Shown in pieces: positions 1-8,391 of a stretch of 64,000 nucleotides of DNA. Source of the DNA: Moritella sp. 24 (GTDB lineage Bacteria; Pseudomonadota; Gammaproteobacteria; Enterobacterales; Moritellaceae); NCBI RefSeq assembly GCF_018219155.1, contig NZ_CP056123.1, positions 2,117,505 to 2,181,504 of the forward strand, in the 5' to 3' direction. Made by a program: the position numbers and the translations under genes. The stretch's first letter is position 1, and every line of letters begins with the position of its first letter. The notes under the pieces are model-generated. The model was not told the origin of the DNA. It saw only the letters and a program-made list of their open reading frames with translations, and searched no databases.

Positions 1-249
1 GTCTGTTTTTAGACGAATGATCTAAACAAATTTGATCTAGATAACTATTCTGTATTTCTTTATGTATATCTTTCTATGTTTTTCAATATATCCTGTTACA
101 ATTGGTTTCATATGAAAGCGACATTGCTTCAATAAAAGAATATTTGTTTATAGTCACATTCACATAAAGCCAACGCTTTTTCTCATCTAGACTATAGATA
201 GAGCACGAAATTTATAAGAATATAAAATATCCCATACGGAGCTATAAGA

Positions 250-1662
250 ATGAAAAAGACTAAAATTGTTTGTACAATTGGTCCAAAAACTGAATCAGTA
301 GAGAAACTAACTGAGCTTGTTAACGCTGGCATGAATGTTATGCGTTTAAACTTCTCTCACGGTAACTTTGCTGAGCACTCAGGTCGAATTCAAAATATCC
401 GTCAAGTAAGTGAAAACCTAAATAAAAAAATCGCAGTATTACTGGATACAAAAGGTCCAGAAATTCGCACAATTAAGCTAGAGAATGGTGAAGACGTTAT
501 CTTGACCGTTGGTCAGTCATTTACTTTTACAACAGATATTAGTGTTGTCGGTAATAAAGATTGTGTTGCTGTAACTTATGCTGGTTTTGCTAAAGACCTT
601 AATCCTGGCGCAATCATTCTTGTTGATGACGGCTTGATTGAAATGGAAGTAACTGAAACAACAGAAACTGAAGTTAAGTGTAAAGTCTTAAACACAGGTG
701 CACTTGGTGAAAACAAAGGTGTTAACTTACCTAATATTAGCGTAGGTCTACCTGCATTATCTGAAAAAGATAAAGCTGACCTTGCATTTGGTTGTGAGCA
801 AGAAGTTGACTTTGTTGCTGCATCATTCATTCGTAAAGCTGATGATGTCAGAGAAATTCGCGACGTATTATTTAATAATGGCGGCGAAAACATTCAAATT
901 ATCTCTAAAATTGAAAACCAAGAAGGTGTAGATAATTTCGATGAGATTCTTGCTGAATCTGACGGTATCATGGTAGCTCGTGGCGATCTAGGTGTTGAGA
1001 TCCCTGTAGAAGAAGTGATCATGGCACAGAAGATGATGATCAAAAAATGTAATAAAGCAGGTAAAGTTGTAATTACTGCAACACAAATGCTTGATTCAAT
1101 GATCAGCAACCCACGCCCAACACGTGCAGAAGCAGGCGATGTAGCCAATGCTGTACTTGATGGCACTGATGCTGTAATGCTTTCTGGTGAAACTGCGAAA
1201 GGTAAATACCCAGTTGAAGCTGTATCTATCATGGCAAACATCTGTGAACGTACTGATAACTCAATGTCTTCTGACTTGGGTGCAAATATTGTTGCAAAAA
1301 GCATGCGTATTACAGAAGCTGTTTGTAAAGGTGCTGTAGAAACAACTGAAAAGTTATGTGCGCCACTGATTGTTGTTGCGACTCGTGGCGGTAAATCAGC
1401 TAAATCGGTACGTAAATACTTCCCGAAAGCAAATATCCTAGCGATTACAACTAACGAAAAAGCGGCACAACAGTTATGCTTAACGAAAGGTGTAAGCAGC
1501 TGTATCGTTGAACAGATTGATAGCACTGATGAGTTCTATCGTAAAGGTAAAGAACTTGCGTTAGCAACAGGGCTAGCAAAAGAAGGTGATATTGTTGTTA
1601 TGGTTTCAGGTGCGCTTGTTCCATCTGGTACAACAAATACATCGTCAGTTCACCAACTTTAA
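250..1662 (+). CDS. pykF: Pyruvate kinase I
   Basis: Cytoplasmic glycolytic enzyme that converts phosphoenolpyruvate and ADP to pyruvate and ATP. At 470 residues it has exactly the length of E. coli PykF. The N-terminus [10 protein letters not shown] and the RLNFSHG stretch are typical, the barrel carries the DTKGPEIRT segment and the active-site lysine in the [10 protein letters not shown] region, and the [10 protein letters not shown] and TATQMLDSM motifs are intact. An SD-like CGGAG lies about 8 nt before the ATG. The gene stands alone with its own terminator. I looked for a Cra operator upstream and did not see a convincing one. Family call is very secure; the choice of the type I (fructose-1,6-bisphosphate-activated) isozyme is by similarity to PykF. 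Confidence 0.97.
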   Translation: MKKTKIVCTIGPKTESVEKLTELVNAGMNVMRLNFSHGNFAEHSGRIQNIRQVSENLNKKIAVLLDTKGPEIRTIKLENGEDVILTVGQSFTFTTDISVVGNKDCVAVTYAGFAKDLNPGAIILVDDGLIEMEVTETTETEVKCKVLNTGALGENKGVNLPNISVGLPALSEKDKADLAFGCEQEVDFVAASFIRKADDVREIRDVLFNNGGENIQIISKIENQEGVDNFDEILAESDGIMVARGDLGVEIPVEEVIMAQKMMIKKCNKAGKVVITATQMLDSMISNPRPTRAEAGDVANAVLDGTDAVMLSGETAKGKYPVEAVSIMANICERTDNSMSSDLGANIVAKSMRITEAVCKGAVETTEKLCAPLIVVATRGGKSAKSVRKYFPKANILAITTNEKAAQQLCLTKGVSSCIVEQIDSTDEFYRKGKELALATGLAKEGDIVVMVSGALVPSGTTNTSSVHQL

Positions 1663-1684
1663 GTTGTTAAATTGAAATTTATTT

Positions 1685-1711
1685 AAAGAGAGCGTATGCT
1701 CTCTTTTTTTA
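1685..1711 (+). terminator. Intrinsic terminator after pykF
   Basis: Stem AAAGAGAGC / GCTCTCTTT with a GTAT loop, followed directly by a run of T. It separates pykF from the patatin-like gene. Confidence 0.85.
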
Positions 1712-1742
1712 TGCCTATAATTTATAAGGATTAATAAGCTAT

Positions 1743-2579
1743 ATGGAGAGCACTCAACATAAAATTGGTCTGGTACTTTCTGGTGGCGGCGCTAAAGGGA
1801 TCGCGCACCTTGGTGTATTAAAGTACTTATTAGAGCAGGGGATTAAGCCTAACGTCATTGCTGGTACAAGCGCTGGTTCTATGGTCGGCGCACTTTATTG
1901 TTCTGGATTAGAAATTGAAGATATTCTACGATTCTTCATTGATGTTAAACCTTTTTCCTGGAAGTTTACTCGCGCTCGCGCAGGTTTTATTGATCCCGTT
2001 AAATTATATCCTGAAGTGTTAAAATACATACCTGAAGATAGTTTTGAACACCTCGATCCTGAATTGCGTATTGTTGCTACTAATATGTTACTGGGAAAAG
2101 AGCATATTTTTAAAGATGGCTCAGTCATTAATGCTTTATTGGCATCAGCAAGCTACCCCCTCGTTTTTTCGCCTATGGTTATTGATGATCAAGTATATTC
2201 GGATGGCGGTATTGTAAATCACTTTCCAGTGAGCGTGATTGAGGATGACTGTGACAAAATAATCGGTGTCTATGTATCACCGATACGTCAAGTCGAAGCT
2301 GAAGAACTATCTAGTATAAAAGACGTGGTATTACGTGCATTTACCTTGCAGGGTAGCGGTGCTGAATTAGAAAAGCTGTCGCAGTGTGATGTGCAAATTT
2401 ACCCTGAGGCTTTATTGAATTACAACACGTTTGCAACCGATGAAAAATCGTTACGTGAAATTTTCCAAATCGGTTATGAAGCCGCAAAAGATCAACATGA
2501 TAGTATTATTGAGTTAAAAGAAAGTTTAACTAGCAATAAGTCGACAAAGAATCCATTTGCAAGGTGGTTCGGTCATTAA
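1743..2579 (+). CDS. Patatin-like phospholipase (RssA-type)
   Basis: Predicted serine lipid acyl hydrolase of the bacterial patatin family (RssA/YchK-like), 278 residues. The oxyanion-hole motif SGGGAKG is near residues 12-18, the nucleophile elbow GTSAG (catalytic Ser about residue 43) follows, and the catalytic Asp lies in DGGIVNHFP (about residue 156). No signal peptide or membrane segment is visible, so it should be cytoplasmic or peripheral. The ATG is preceded by an AAGGA-type ribosome site. It follows the pykF terminator and precedes a VF530 gene by 65 nt. The substrate cannot be read from the sequence. Confidence 0.88.
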   Translation: MESTQHKIGLVLSGGGAKGIAHLGVLKYLLEQGIKPNVIAGTSAGSMVGALYCSGLEIEDILRFFIDVKPFSWKFTRARAGFIDPVKLYPEVLKYIPEDSFEHLDPELRIVATNMLLGKEHIFKDGSVINALLASASYPLVFSPMVIDDQVYSDGGIVNHFPVSVIEDDCDKIIGVYVSPIRQVEAEELSSIKDVVLRAFTLQGSGAELEKLSQCDVQIYPEALLNYNTFATDEKSLREIFQIGYEAAKDQHDSIIELKESLTSNKSTKNPFARWFGH

Positions 2580-2644
2580 TATTGTTAGCAAATCTTGTGT
2601 TATACTCACCAACAATTAATCTTAAATAATTTATCACGGTAAAC

Positions 2645-2863
2645 ATGACTCAAATAAATAATCCGCTTCACGGTATGACACTCGAAAAAGTAATTAACAG
2701 TCTTGTTGATAAATATGGTTGGGATGGACTTGGCTATTACGTGAATATTCGCTGTTTTACTGAAAACCCAAGTGTTAAGTCTAGCCTTAAATTTTTGCGA
2801 AAAACGCCTTGGGCACGTGATAAAGTTGAAGCGCTATATATAAAAATGGTTACTGAAGAATAA
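2645..2863 (+). CDS. VF530 family (DUF2132) small protein
   Basis: A 72-residue protein matching the VF530/DUF2132 family, recognisable from [10 protein letters not shown] at the start, a YGWDGLG motif and the FLRKTPWAR stretch near the C-terminus. The family is described as small putative DNA-binding proteins in marine gammaproteobacteria; no function is established. The start is the first ATG after a weak ribosome site. It lies downstream of the patatin-like gene on the same strand and may be cotranscribed with it. Confidence 0.8.
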   Translation: MTQINNPLHGMTLEKVINSLVDKYGWDGLGYYVNIRCFTENPSVKSSLKFLRKTPWARDKVEALYIKMVTEE

Positions 2864-2878
2864 ACCTTCCTTAATCAG

Positions 2879-2911
2879 CCTCTTGTTAATACAGTATTCA
2901 TTGGCAAGAGG
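2879..2911 (+). terminator. Possible stem-loop after the VF530 gene
   Basis: CCTCTTG and CAAGAGG pair across a 19-nt loop, followed only by TTTA. A weak terminator candidate. The remaining stretch to 3140 shows nothing else I can name; a clear terminator for the convergent motor operon is not visible. Confidence 0.3.
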
Positions 2912-3140
2912 TTTACCCCCATAAACGAGTAGATAAATTAAGTAGTTCAGCATCATTTCCCCTTACTCTATTAGACCATCATGCAATTGCGTTGCAAATT
3001 AGGTGGACGCTTTAACATTCGCGCATTTAAACATCAGTAAGTCAGTTTTAAAAAGGGATAATAAAGGGATAATGGAGCGTTTAATAAATGCACCCCCGAA
3101 TAATCGAGAGTACATTATTAATGACAATAACACGGAAGGT

Positions 3141-3806
3141 TTAAGGTCTGCGAATATAAATCACTGCACGGCGGTTTTCAGCTCTTGCTGCTGTTACATC
3201 TTGCGCTGTGCTTAATTCAACTTTAGGTCTTGAATCAGCATAGGCAACGGCTTTTAACTCTTGTTTCTTAACACCTTGCAATGCAAGACGTTTAACAATC
3301 GCTACAGCACGCGCACTTGATAACTCCCAGTTTGATGGATAGGTGAGGGTATGGATTGGAATATCATCCGTATGACCTTCTATTTCAACCATCTGGTTCT
3401 CAACATTAGAATTGTTGATGACTTCTGCTATCTGATCAATCACTGGTAACATCTGCGATTTTATTTGGGCATCACCAGAACCATAAAGTGCTTTATTAGC
3501 AAACTCAATTTTGATTCCTTTCTTATCAACACTGACGTCAGCTAATTCTGCCATGTCATTTTGTTCAAGCACACTCGTAATGTCTTTTTTTAATTCACTA
3601 AAAGGCATTGAGGTCTTTGTTGTGCTGGTAATCGATGTAATACCTTGTTCAAGCTCCTGTAAACGACCTTCGTTTACTTCCGATACACTAACCAGAATCA
3701 CAAAGAACGCTAGCAGTAATGTTATTGCATCACTGTATGTGACTAACCAACCATTATCGTCTTTATCGCTTAATGACGATGAAGCCGGAGGTCTTTTTAA
3801 TCTCAT
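3141..3806 (-). CDS. MotB/PomB-like stator subunit with OmpA domain
   Basis: A 221-residue B-type stator protein. The cytoplasmic N-terminus leads into one transmembrane helix (about residues 19-42) that carries WLVTYSDAITLLL. Asp26 sits where the ion-binding Asp of MotB (D32) and PomB (D24) sits. A linker of about 60 residues, with room for a plug, leads to a C-terminal OmpA/MotB peptidoglycan-binding domain with GHTDD (about 144-148) and NWELSSARA (about 159-167). It is shorter than flagellar MotB/PomB (about 300 residues). Its ATG overlaps the TGA of the MotA-like gene by 4 nt, so translation should be coupled. Last gene of the five-gene operon with a FliF-FliG fusion. TolR/ExbD-type or Zorya ZorB identity is less likely given the flagellar partners. 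Confidence 0.85.
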   Translation of the reverse strand: MRLKRPPASSSLSDKDDNGWLVTYSDAITLLLAFFVILVSVSEVNEGRLQELEQGITSITSTTKTSMPFSELKKDITSVLEQNDMAELADVSVDKKGIKIEFANKALYGSGDAQIKSQMLPVIDQIAEVINNSNVENQMVEIEGHTDDIPIHTLTYPSNWELSSARAVAIVKRLALQGVKKQELKAVAYADSRPKVELSTAQDVTAARAENRRAVIYIRRP

Positions 3807-4594
3807 TTACCTAACTCCGTCATTTTATGTTTAGGCGCGAGATAACAGTTTAATCTGTCCTGAATATACAGGTTATCTTTGTTTTCAGTGATTAACTGTA
3901 ATCCTGCTGTGATGATCTGACGTTCGAAGAAAATGCGGTGTTGTCTTCTTGCGATTCTAATTGCAGAGGGTTTGAAAAGTAGTTGGGCAAGTAATGTACC
4001 ATACAGTGTTGTAAGTAACGCGATTGCAAGGCCTTTACCTAGAGCAGCTAAATCACCTGTCATGTTATCTAGCATGATGATTAAACCAATTAGCGTACCG
4101 ACCATACCAAAACTAGGCGCGTAAGTCGCAAGGGTATTAATGACGTTAACGTGTTCACTTCTGCGTTGAAAATCACTTTCGTTTGTGTCATCAAGCATAC
4201 CTGCAAGATCTTTCGATTTATAACCTGTACCTAGTAACTCCATTGCGTTGATAATGAAGTCATCTTTTTTCTCTTTCTCAGTCAGGCTATTCTCTAACGC
4301 TGTAATACCTTGTTTCTTGTATATGTCATTCCATTCAATAATACGGTTAACAAGTTGCTTGAGTTGTTTATTCTGGTTCTTTTCGTCAAGCAAATTCACC
4401 ATCATTTCTGCAAATGCGGCCCAGATTAAACGAAATGAATAGCTAATTAATGTGGCACCAAAGCTACCACCAAGTACGATAACTAAACTAAACAAGCTAA
4501 CAAAAATAAGGTAGTTATCTGTGCTTTGTAAAATAGCGTAAGCAAACAGGCTGATTGCACCTAATATGCCAACGAAAGTACTAATTGAAATCAT
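3803..4594 (-). CDS. MotA/PomA-like stator subunit
   Basis: A 263-residue A-type stator protein with four membrane segments (about residues 5-22, 28-52, 150-175, 184-207) and a large cytoplasmic loop between the second and third. APSFGMVGTLIGL (Pro160) matches the third helix of MotA/PomA around MotA Pro173, and ALLTTLYG matches the fourth. In the loop, YKKQGITALE aligns by eye with PomA ARKGGFLALE, so basic residues (Lys93, Lys94) and Glu101 stand where PomA has torque residues R88, K89 and E96. It overlaps the MotB-like gene by 4 nt and starts 3 nt after the FliF-FliG fusion. The resemblance to PomA is stronger than to TolQ or ExbB. Confidence 0.88.
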   Translation of the reverse strand: MISISTFVGILGAISLFAYAILQSTDNYLIFVSLFSLVIVLGGSFGATLISYSFRLIWAAFAEMMVNLLDEKNQNKQLKQLVNRIIEWNDIYKKQGITALENSLTEKEKKDDFIINAMELLGTGYKSKDLAGMLDDTNESDFQRRSEHVNVINTLATYAPSFGMVGTLIGLIIMLDNMTGDLAALGKGLAIALLTTLYGTLLAQLLFKPSAIRIARRQHRIFFERQIITAGLQLITENKDNLYIQDRLNCYLAPKHKMTELGK

Positions 4595-4597
4595 CGG

Positions 4598-6421
4598 TTA
4601 TCCTTTTAAATCATTCATGCTGAAACGACCAGAATTAAGTAATTGTCTTATCGCAATCACAATTTCTTGTTGCGCTTTAGCTACTGTTTCTTGATCAGGT
4701 TCTTCAAGCTGTTTGATCTTAAATAGTAAGGCTGATTTTAATTTAACAGGCAGCTCAGTTAATACATGTTGAATTTGTTCTTCTTCTAAAGCGAATAGAC
4801 CAATTGCGACACTTTTACGTTCAATGTTGCGCAGTGCATCAGCGAGAACAAGTGTCGGAGTATTCAATAAGTCATCAAAGCAGTAGAATTGCTCACGTAT
4901 CTTCATGTATGTTTCTGGTGAACTTTCTTGAAGCTGTGTTAACAGTGTTTGCTGTTCGTTCACTGGTAGACGATCTAACATACCAAGCAGTAATTCAGTA
5001 CCATCTGCATTGATATGTTCGAAATCAGGTACCTGTTGTGATTTTTTAGCAAGACGTTGTGCAATTTCGTTAAACGTAGCAACAGGGAAATTATGGAACT
5101 GTCCTATTTCTACAGCAACAAGTGCGCGCTCAGTCGGACTTAGCTGCTTTAACACTGCTGTCGATTTTATCTCTTCAAGTTGCGTGAGAACTAATGCTTT
5201 AATTCTTGGTTGTTCTTCTTTAATTAACCAAGAAACCTGATTATCACTTAACTTTTGAAGGTAAGAGAATGGTTTGTGTGTAACTGATTGTGCATCATTT
5301 TCAATATGCGTAAGCAGTTGCAATAGATCATTGAGGCTCGTAATAAGCGCGGGATAATCTTTCTGTTCTTGTTGAAGATAATTAATGTATTGCGGTATTT
5401 CATGCACTAAGTTAGGGAAGATCGATGTGAATATAGAGCGACCCAGTGTTTGATAAGATGCCGCCAGTAGAGGCATGTTTTGCTCGTTCAATGCAATTTG
5501 AGCGACCGTTGATTGAATTTTTTCTGGCGATGCTAAGCTTAAACTAATAATACGTTGACGAAGCGCTTGTACATCTTGTTGCTGCTGCATGAGTAATGGT
5601 TCAGCAGTAGGTGGAGTGCTTTCGATTTCCGTATTTGGCTCTAATTTATTTTTATTGCGTAATAGTAGAATCAACAACATCAAAATTAAAGCCGCTAATA
5701 AAACCATTAACCAGTTTGCCCAATCCTGATACCAAGGAGTAACGGGTTGCTCTTCAAGTTCTTGAGCGATCGCTGCTGTTGGAAAATCAGTTGGTGTGAT
5801 AGTTAAAGTATCCCCTCTAAACGGGTTGTAGTTTAACTTTTCAGTCAATAAATTTCTCAAGAATACAACTTGTTCGTTATTAGCCGTATTTGTCACTAAT
5901 AACTTTGTGTGTAGCACTCTTAATTTTTTTTCTGAATCACCACTGTTTGCAAGTTGATTAGCTTGTGCCGCTTGGGTTTCTAATAATTCAGCTTGTTGAT
6001 TAATGGTTTGTTCCATCGCTGAAATTTGCGCTTGTGCTTGAGCTATTGCAGGATCTACAGTTTTTTCTTCTGACGATCCACGACTTGGCAGTGCAGGTAA
6101 ATCAAAATCATCCTCAGTATTTGAGCCCGAATTTGTAGGTGTTGGCCCATTTTGTGATGGGTTTACAGCTTGATTAGGTTTATAGCCTGATTGTTGTGGC
6201 TCGTTATAACCACTTGGTCCTTGGGCCAAAGGTGTCGTTAACACTTCAGCTCTAATTGAAAGTATAAAGCTATCATTCCCTAAGTAGGCAGCAATATCTC
6301 TATTTAGTCTTTCTTCTAACCCCTGGCTTAACTCGAGTGATTCAATTTCATTGGCGATTGCTTGTGGTGCAAGTACAAGTGATACAGCCAATAATGCGGA
6401 TTTTAAAATATTCATGTTCAT
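4598..6421 (-). CDS. FliF(C-terminal part)-FliG fusion, rotor of a motor-like complex
   Basis: A 607-residue protein that I align by eye to FliF followed by FliG. An N-terminal hydrophobic segment (1-24, cleavable-looking AIANE) precedes a short FliF-like helix/strand (30-62), a Pro/Gln/Asn-rich linker (64-120) and a coiled coil (125-160). Then come the FliF beta-collar end with YNPFRGDTLTI (198-208, compare FliF RGDTLNV), a transmembrane helix (236-255) and a FliF C-terminal helix (284-311). After that all three FliG parts follow: N (312-380), middle (384-460; KEEQPR in place of EHPQ) and C (475-605; REQFYCFDDLL resembles the FliG KMFVFEDLL region). In the torque helix the usual Asp pair appears replaced by FK (about 567-568). 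The FliF RBM1/RBM2 part is absent. Sits 3 nt from both neighbours in an operon with stators. Confidence 0.78.
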   Translation of the reverse strand: MNMNILKSALLAVSLVLAPQAIANEIESLELSQGLEERLNRDIAAYLGNDSFILSIRAEVLTTPLAQGPSGYNEPQQSGYKPNQAVNPSQNGPTPTNSGSNTEDDFDLPALPSRGSSEEKTVDPAIAQAQAQISAMEQTINQQAELLETQAAQANQLANSGDSEKKLRVLHTKLLVTNTANNEQVVFLRNLLTEKLNYNPFRGDTLTITPTDFPTAAIAQELEEQPVTPWYQDWANWLMVLLAALILMLLILLLRNKNKLEPNTEIESTPPTAEPLLMQQQQDVQALRQRIISLSLASPEKIQSTVAQIALNEQNMPLLAASYQTLGRSIFTSIFPNLVHEIPQYINYLQQEQKDYPALITSLNDLLQLLTHIENDAQSVTHKPFSYLQKLSDNQVSWLIKEEQPRIKALVLTQLEEIKSTAVLKQLSPTERALVAVEIGQFHNFPVATFNEIAQRLAKKSQQVPDFEHINADGTELLLGMLDRLPVNEQQTLLTQLQESSPETYMKIREQFYCFDDLLNTPTLVLADALRNIERKSVAIGLFALEEEQIQHVLTELPVKLKSALLFKIKQLEEPDQETVAKAQQEIVIAIRQLLNSGRFSMNDLKG

Positions 6422-6424
6422 CCT

Positions 6425-6988
6425 TTATTTAGTATCCAAGCGAGTTAATGCTTTCTGAACATCTTCGTATTCAGGATCAAGTTCTAAAGCTTGCTCCCAT
6501 GCGATTTTAGCCGCCGTATAGTCTTTCATTTTATAGTGCACGCTGCCTTTAAGAGCGTGAGCTTGTGCAAGACTAGGTGCCGCCTTAATTGCTTCTTCGA
6601 CTTCAGCTAATGCTTCTGGATAATATGTGTCCACTGCAAGCTGTTGAGCTTCAGATAATAAGCGAAGTGCTTTTCCCATGTCTTCAGGAGTTGGTTCTTC
6701 TTCATCTAATATATCTTCGAATAGGTCAAGATTATCTTGATTCGCTAACTGGTCTTCGGCATTAATTTCTTCATCTGTTTCCATTTCAAATATAATGTCG
6801 CTACCAAGCACATTGAAAGCGACTCTTGATTGATAATTCTGCCCTTGGTGCTCAAGAGTCAAGATACCTAATGGATTACCATCGGCATCTGATGCTGCGA
6901 CTTTAGGAGCGACCTGTTCAACGTTATTATTTTTAGTGCTACATGCAGTCAGCGTGATCAGCATGCACAGCGTAATTATTCTTTTCAT
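6425..6988 (-). CDS. Outer-membrane lipoprotein with TPR repeats
   Basis: A 187-residue protein with a lipoprotein signal: the lipobox LTAC puts the lipidated Cys at residue 16, and Ser at +2 predicts sorting to the outer membrane. A short strand-rich region (about 30-75) and an acidic linker (75-105) precede two tetratricopeptide-like helix pairs (about 108-185; AEVEEAIKAAPSLAQAHALKG and WEQALELDPEYEDV). It lies 11 nt after the outer-membrane protein gene and 3 nt before the FliF-FliG fusion. By context it could be an assembly or pilotin-like partner of the motor or its outer-membrane protein; that role is inference. Confidence 0.75.
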   Translation of the reverse strand: MKRIITLCMLITLTACSTKNNNVEQVAPKVAASDADGNPLGILTLEHQGQNYQSRVAFNVLGSDIIFEMETDEEINAEDQLANQDNLDLFEDILDEEEPTPEDMGKALRLLSEAQQLAVDTYYPEALAEVEEAIKAAPSLAQAHALKGSVHYKMKDYTAAKIAWEQALELDPEYEDVQKALTRLDTK

Positions 6989-6999
6989 ATTCCTAATCC

Positions 7000-8115
7000 T
7001 TAGAAGCGGTAGCCAAGTGTAATGTCGTAGCTTAAGCCACCAAATGTAACTGCGGGTGCATAGCCTGATTTCGAATCAATCTCTATATCATTTTCAGAAA
7101 TACTGATGATGCCCACTTCTAAGAAGCCATTATCAAGAAAGCTAATCTCTGTGCCTGCTCTAAATGCAACTGCGTGATAGTTATCAAATAACACTTGGCC
7201 AATACCGATGTAAGGTTTGAACTTAACTTTCTGGATCCAATCTGGTGCTAAGAAGAAAATACGACCTTCGATATTGACACCGGTTAGGCTAATCGTATCT
7301 GTTTTTTCAAGGTTTGTTACGACATCGAAGATAATCGCGTATTCAAGATTTGGTGTTAAGTCTGAAGACTGATAGTTACGTACACCAATTGTGGTGAATT
7401 TATCTACTTCTGTCATTGTGCCTGTATTTGTATTTAATCGTTTTGCTTCAAGTCCCCAGGCTCCTAAAGTCACCGCCCAGTTTGATTTTTCAAAGAACTC
7501 AATATCCGCTTCTTTTTCGACTGTTTCAGAGATGTTTTTAGTCCATATAACATCCATAGTCTTTGCATTAACAAGCTTTAATTGAACATCATAAACGTCG
7601 TCATGAACAGACGCGTCCCACATTAAGAAAGCGTTAGCGCGAATATCTTTAGCCATTGCTTGTAATTCTTTGTTTGTCTCGGCGCTATGTTTAACTCGCA
7701 CGCTGCCTTTTTTCACATTAACGTATGTTTTGGCACATTGAATGCAAGTTTTCACATTAATGTCATTATCGATAAGGCTGAGAGATAATTTGTTTTCGAT
7801 TAAACTTAATGTGGTTTTATCTAATTGGTGCTGTAATTTATTGCCGCTATGATATAAGGCAACATTTCTAATATTTTGTTCTGAAAGTTCCCATGGAAGC
7901 TCTCCCCAGATGTCTTTACGGTCAAGAAGATTTAAAAACACGAGGTATGATTTACTCGGTGTAATATTTGATGGAGCTAATGTGATTGCAGGTTGTTCTT
8001 CATTTATTGCATTTTCAGCTGAGTGACTTAACGGGATATAAGCGGTAAAAATTACAAAAAAAGAAGAGAGGTATAAAAATAATGATTTTTTTATACCAAA
8101 AAATGAGCGTGTCAT
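7000..8115 (-). CDS. Outer-membrane protein: CsgG/FlgO-like domain plus C-terminal beta-barrel
   Basis: A 371-residue exported protein with a signal peptide ending near residue 33. Residues 80-205 look like the CsgG/TolB-N fold found in FlgO, FlgT and LpoB: a helix-rich LSLIENKLSLSLI stretch, then YDVQLKLVNAKTMDVIW, plus a CIQC pair that could form a disulfide. Residues 210-371 alternate like beta-strands and end in YDITLGYRF, with the terminal Phe typical of BamA-inserted barrels. First gene of the motor operon. In Vibrio flagella FlgO, FlgP and FlgT form outer-membrane-linked rings; a comparable anchoring role here is inference. I do not recognise the full-length protein. Confidence 0.65.
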   Translation of the reverse strand: MTRSFFGIKKSLFLYLSSFFVIFTAYIPLSHSAENAINEEQPAITLAPSNITPSKSYLVFLNLLDRKDIWGELPWELSEQNIRNVALYHSGNKLQHQLDKTTLSLIENKLSLSLIDNDINVKTCIQCAKTYVNVKKGSVRVKHSAETNKELQAMAKDIRANAFLMWDASVHDDVYDVQLKLVNAKTMDVIWTKNISETVEKEADIEFFEKSNWAVTLGAWGLEAKRLNTNTGTMTEVDKFTTIGVRNYQSSDLTPNLEYAIIFDVVTNLEKTDTISLTGVNIEGRIFFLAPDWIQKVKFKPYIGIGQVLFDNYHAVAFRAGTEISFLDNGFLEVGIISISENDIEIDSKSGYAPAVTFGGLSYDITLGYRF

Positions 8116-8391
8116 GGAATGCCTTTTATAGTTATGCAGAGTTACACATATAAAACATATTTACATTATTGTTATATATCTATGTTTATACACTTAATTT
8201 TTAAGTTAATCATCGCGAATATTAATTGAAAATAATTGTAAATTATAGTGGCTGGGGCTATTAAATATTTTAAATTTGTGGGCTGTATAGGTAAATCGGA
8301 CTATAAAATGCGAGTAATGCAATATATATCAAATTTTACATTGGGGATGGTATCATTCCAGGAATAAACCTATTTGTATTAAAGGAATTTT
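8116..8391. promoter_or_regulatory. Divergent promoter region of the motor operon and AlaX-like gene
   Basis: A very AT-rich 276-nt gap between divergently transcribed genes, which must hold both promoters. Several A/T hexamers could serve as -10 boxes (for example TATAAA near 8304), but none has a pairing I would defend, and I see no sigma-54 or flagellar sigma-28 signature. Confidence 0.4.

Noticed and set aside
1-249. Cra operator or promoter for pykF
   Set aside because: No sequence close to the Cra consensus and no -35/-10 pair convincing enough to report.
3003-3215. 70-codon plus-strand ORF at the end of the motor operon
   Set aside because: It overlaps the conserved C-terminus of the MotB-like gene on the other strand, has no ribosome site and shows no recognisable family.
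3141-4594. Zorya anti-phage system (ZorA/ZorB)
   Set aside because: The MotA/MotB-like pair first suggested it, but no ZorC, ZorD helicase or ZorE is present, and the neighbours are a FliF-FliG fusion and outer-membrane proteins.
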